NCBI GenBank assembly: GCA_026702755.1
Contig: JAPPBX010000087.1
Coordinates: forward strand, 1-64,000
Reading direction: 5' to 3'
DNA: 64,000 nucleotides
Source: Candidatus Poribacteria bacterium
GTDB lineage: Bacteria > Poribacteria > WGA-4E > WGA-3G
In this document: positions 63,865 to 64,000 of the stretch, piece after piece
How the letters are laid out: every line of letters begins with the position of its first letter
Position numbering within the stretch: position 1 is the first letter of the stretch
Position numbers and translations under genes: made by a program
The notes under the pieces: model-generated
The model's input: the letters and a program-made list of their open reading frames with translations, nothing else
What the model was told of the DNA's origin: nothing
The model's database searches: none

Positions 63865-63958
63865 TTCCACACCTTTGACGAAACCGATATACGAGTTTAC
63901 AAATTCGACATAATGATACCCATAGTTTCTTTTGACCTATTCCGGAGATCTGATAATC

Positions 63959-64000
63959 ATGAGAACCAGCAAGAATGATATTTTAAGAGTCGGCGTGATT
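63959..64000 (+). CDS. Start of a gene cut by the window edge, possible Gfo/Idh oxidoreductase
   Basis: Fourteen codons, MRTSKNDILRVGVI, are visible. The hydrophobic strand LRVGVI at this distance from the start is how Gfo/Idh-type Rossmann proteins begin, but the fragment is too short to assign. GGAG lies upstream. Confidence 0.45.
   Translation, partial: MRTSKNDILRVGVI

Noticed and set aside
1-64000. tRNA or rRNA genes
   Set aside because: No cloverleaf-like or rRNA-like stretch was seen by eye; a tRNAscan or Infernal run would be needed to exclude a missed one.

Overview
The window is about 64 kb of a bacterial chromosome with moderate GC. It is gene-dense but carries many short palindromic and mobile-like intergenic repeats. 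Several traits point to a Candidatus Poribacteria-like organism or a close relative: several phytanoyl-CoA-dioxygenase-like proteins, a sulfatase-superfamily enzyme, sugar isomerase and Gfo/Idh genes, large WD40 proteins, TPR proteins, and dispersed families of GGCGAGG hairpins and AGTTATCAGTTGTCAGTT elements. This assignment is inference from gene content; no rRNA or tRNA gene was recognised. No phage, transposase or CRISPR array was found.

Layout. 1-1758 is the 3' part of a WD40 gene, followed by the tail of an ABC permease. 2048-7515 holds an STT3-type oligosaccharyltransferase, a sulfatase-like enzyme with Thr at the nucleophile position, and an O-antigen ligase-like protein, suggesting surface glycan or glycoprotein work. 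7656-11197 has envelope genes (beta-barrel, OmpA-like lipoprotein, M48 protease). 11289-21203 is a minus-strand housekeeping run: zapA, aroE, indolepyruvate oxidoreductase, recN, NAD kinase, a DUF368 lipid transporter and a GT2 glycosyltransferase. Intergenic repeats fill several of the gaps there from stop codon to start codon. 21204-30909 is accessory: a 120-bp MITE-like element, a single-chain type IIG/ISP-like restriction-modification enzyme translationally coupled to a membrane TPR protein, a second TPR gene, a repeat-filled region and a methyltransferase gene enclosed by 66-bp inverted repeats.

30910-35354 is a likely nucleoside hydrolase / PhyH dioxygenase / metallophosphoesterase operon facing a second PhyH gene. 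35556-44987 contains recG, a toxin-antitoxin-like pair with an oversized duplicated antitoxin, a protein of unknown function with weak deoxyhypusine-synthase resemblance, smc and comF. 45046-48779 has an alpha/beta hydrolase, a Gfo/Idh oxidoreductase, an L-rhamnose-isomerase-type enzyme and a HIT protein. 49222-58083 is a WD40/PhyH/epimerase/kinase-like block with three WD40 proteins; one is broken by a UGA exactly where its paralogues have Cys.

58249-63805 is a succinate dehydrogenase locus of the mycobacterial Sdh1 type: five-helix anchor, flavoprotein, iron-sulfur protein. The anchor has Cys/His residues that could hold a membrane-embedded Rieske-type cluster. Two AT-rich genes of unknown function lie between the anchor and sdhA; one is a kinase N-lobe joined to a helical-repeat domain. 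The window ends in the first codons of another gene. The best candidates for undescribed biology are the Sdh locus with its inserted kinase-lobe chimaera, the duplicated antitoxin module, the Thr-type sulfatase homologue and the UGA-interrupted WD40 gene.
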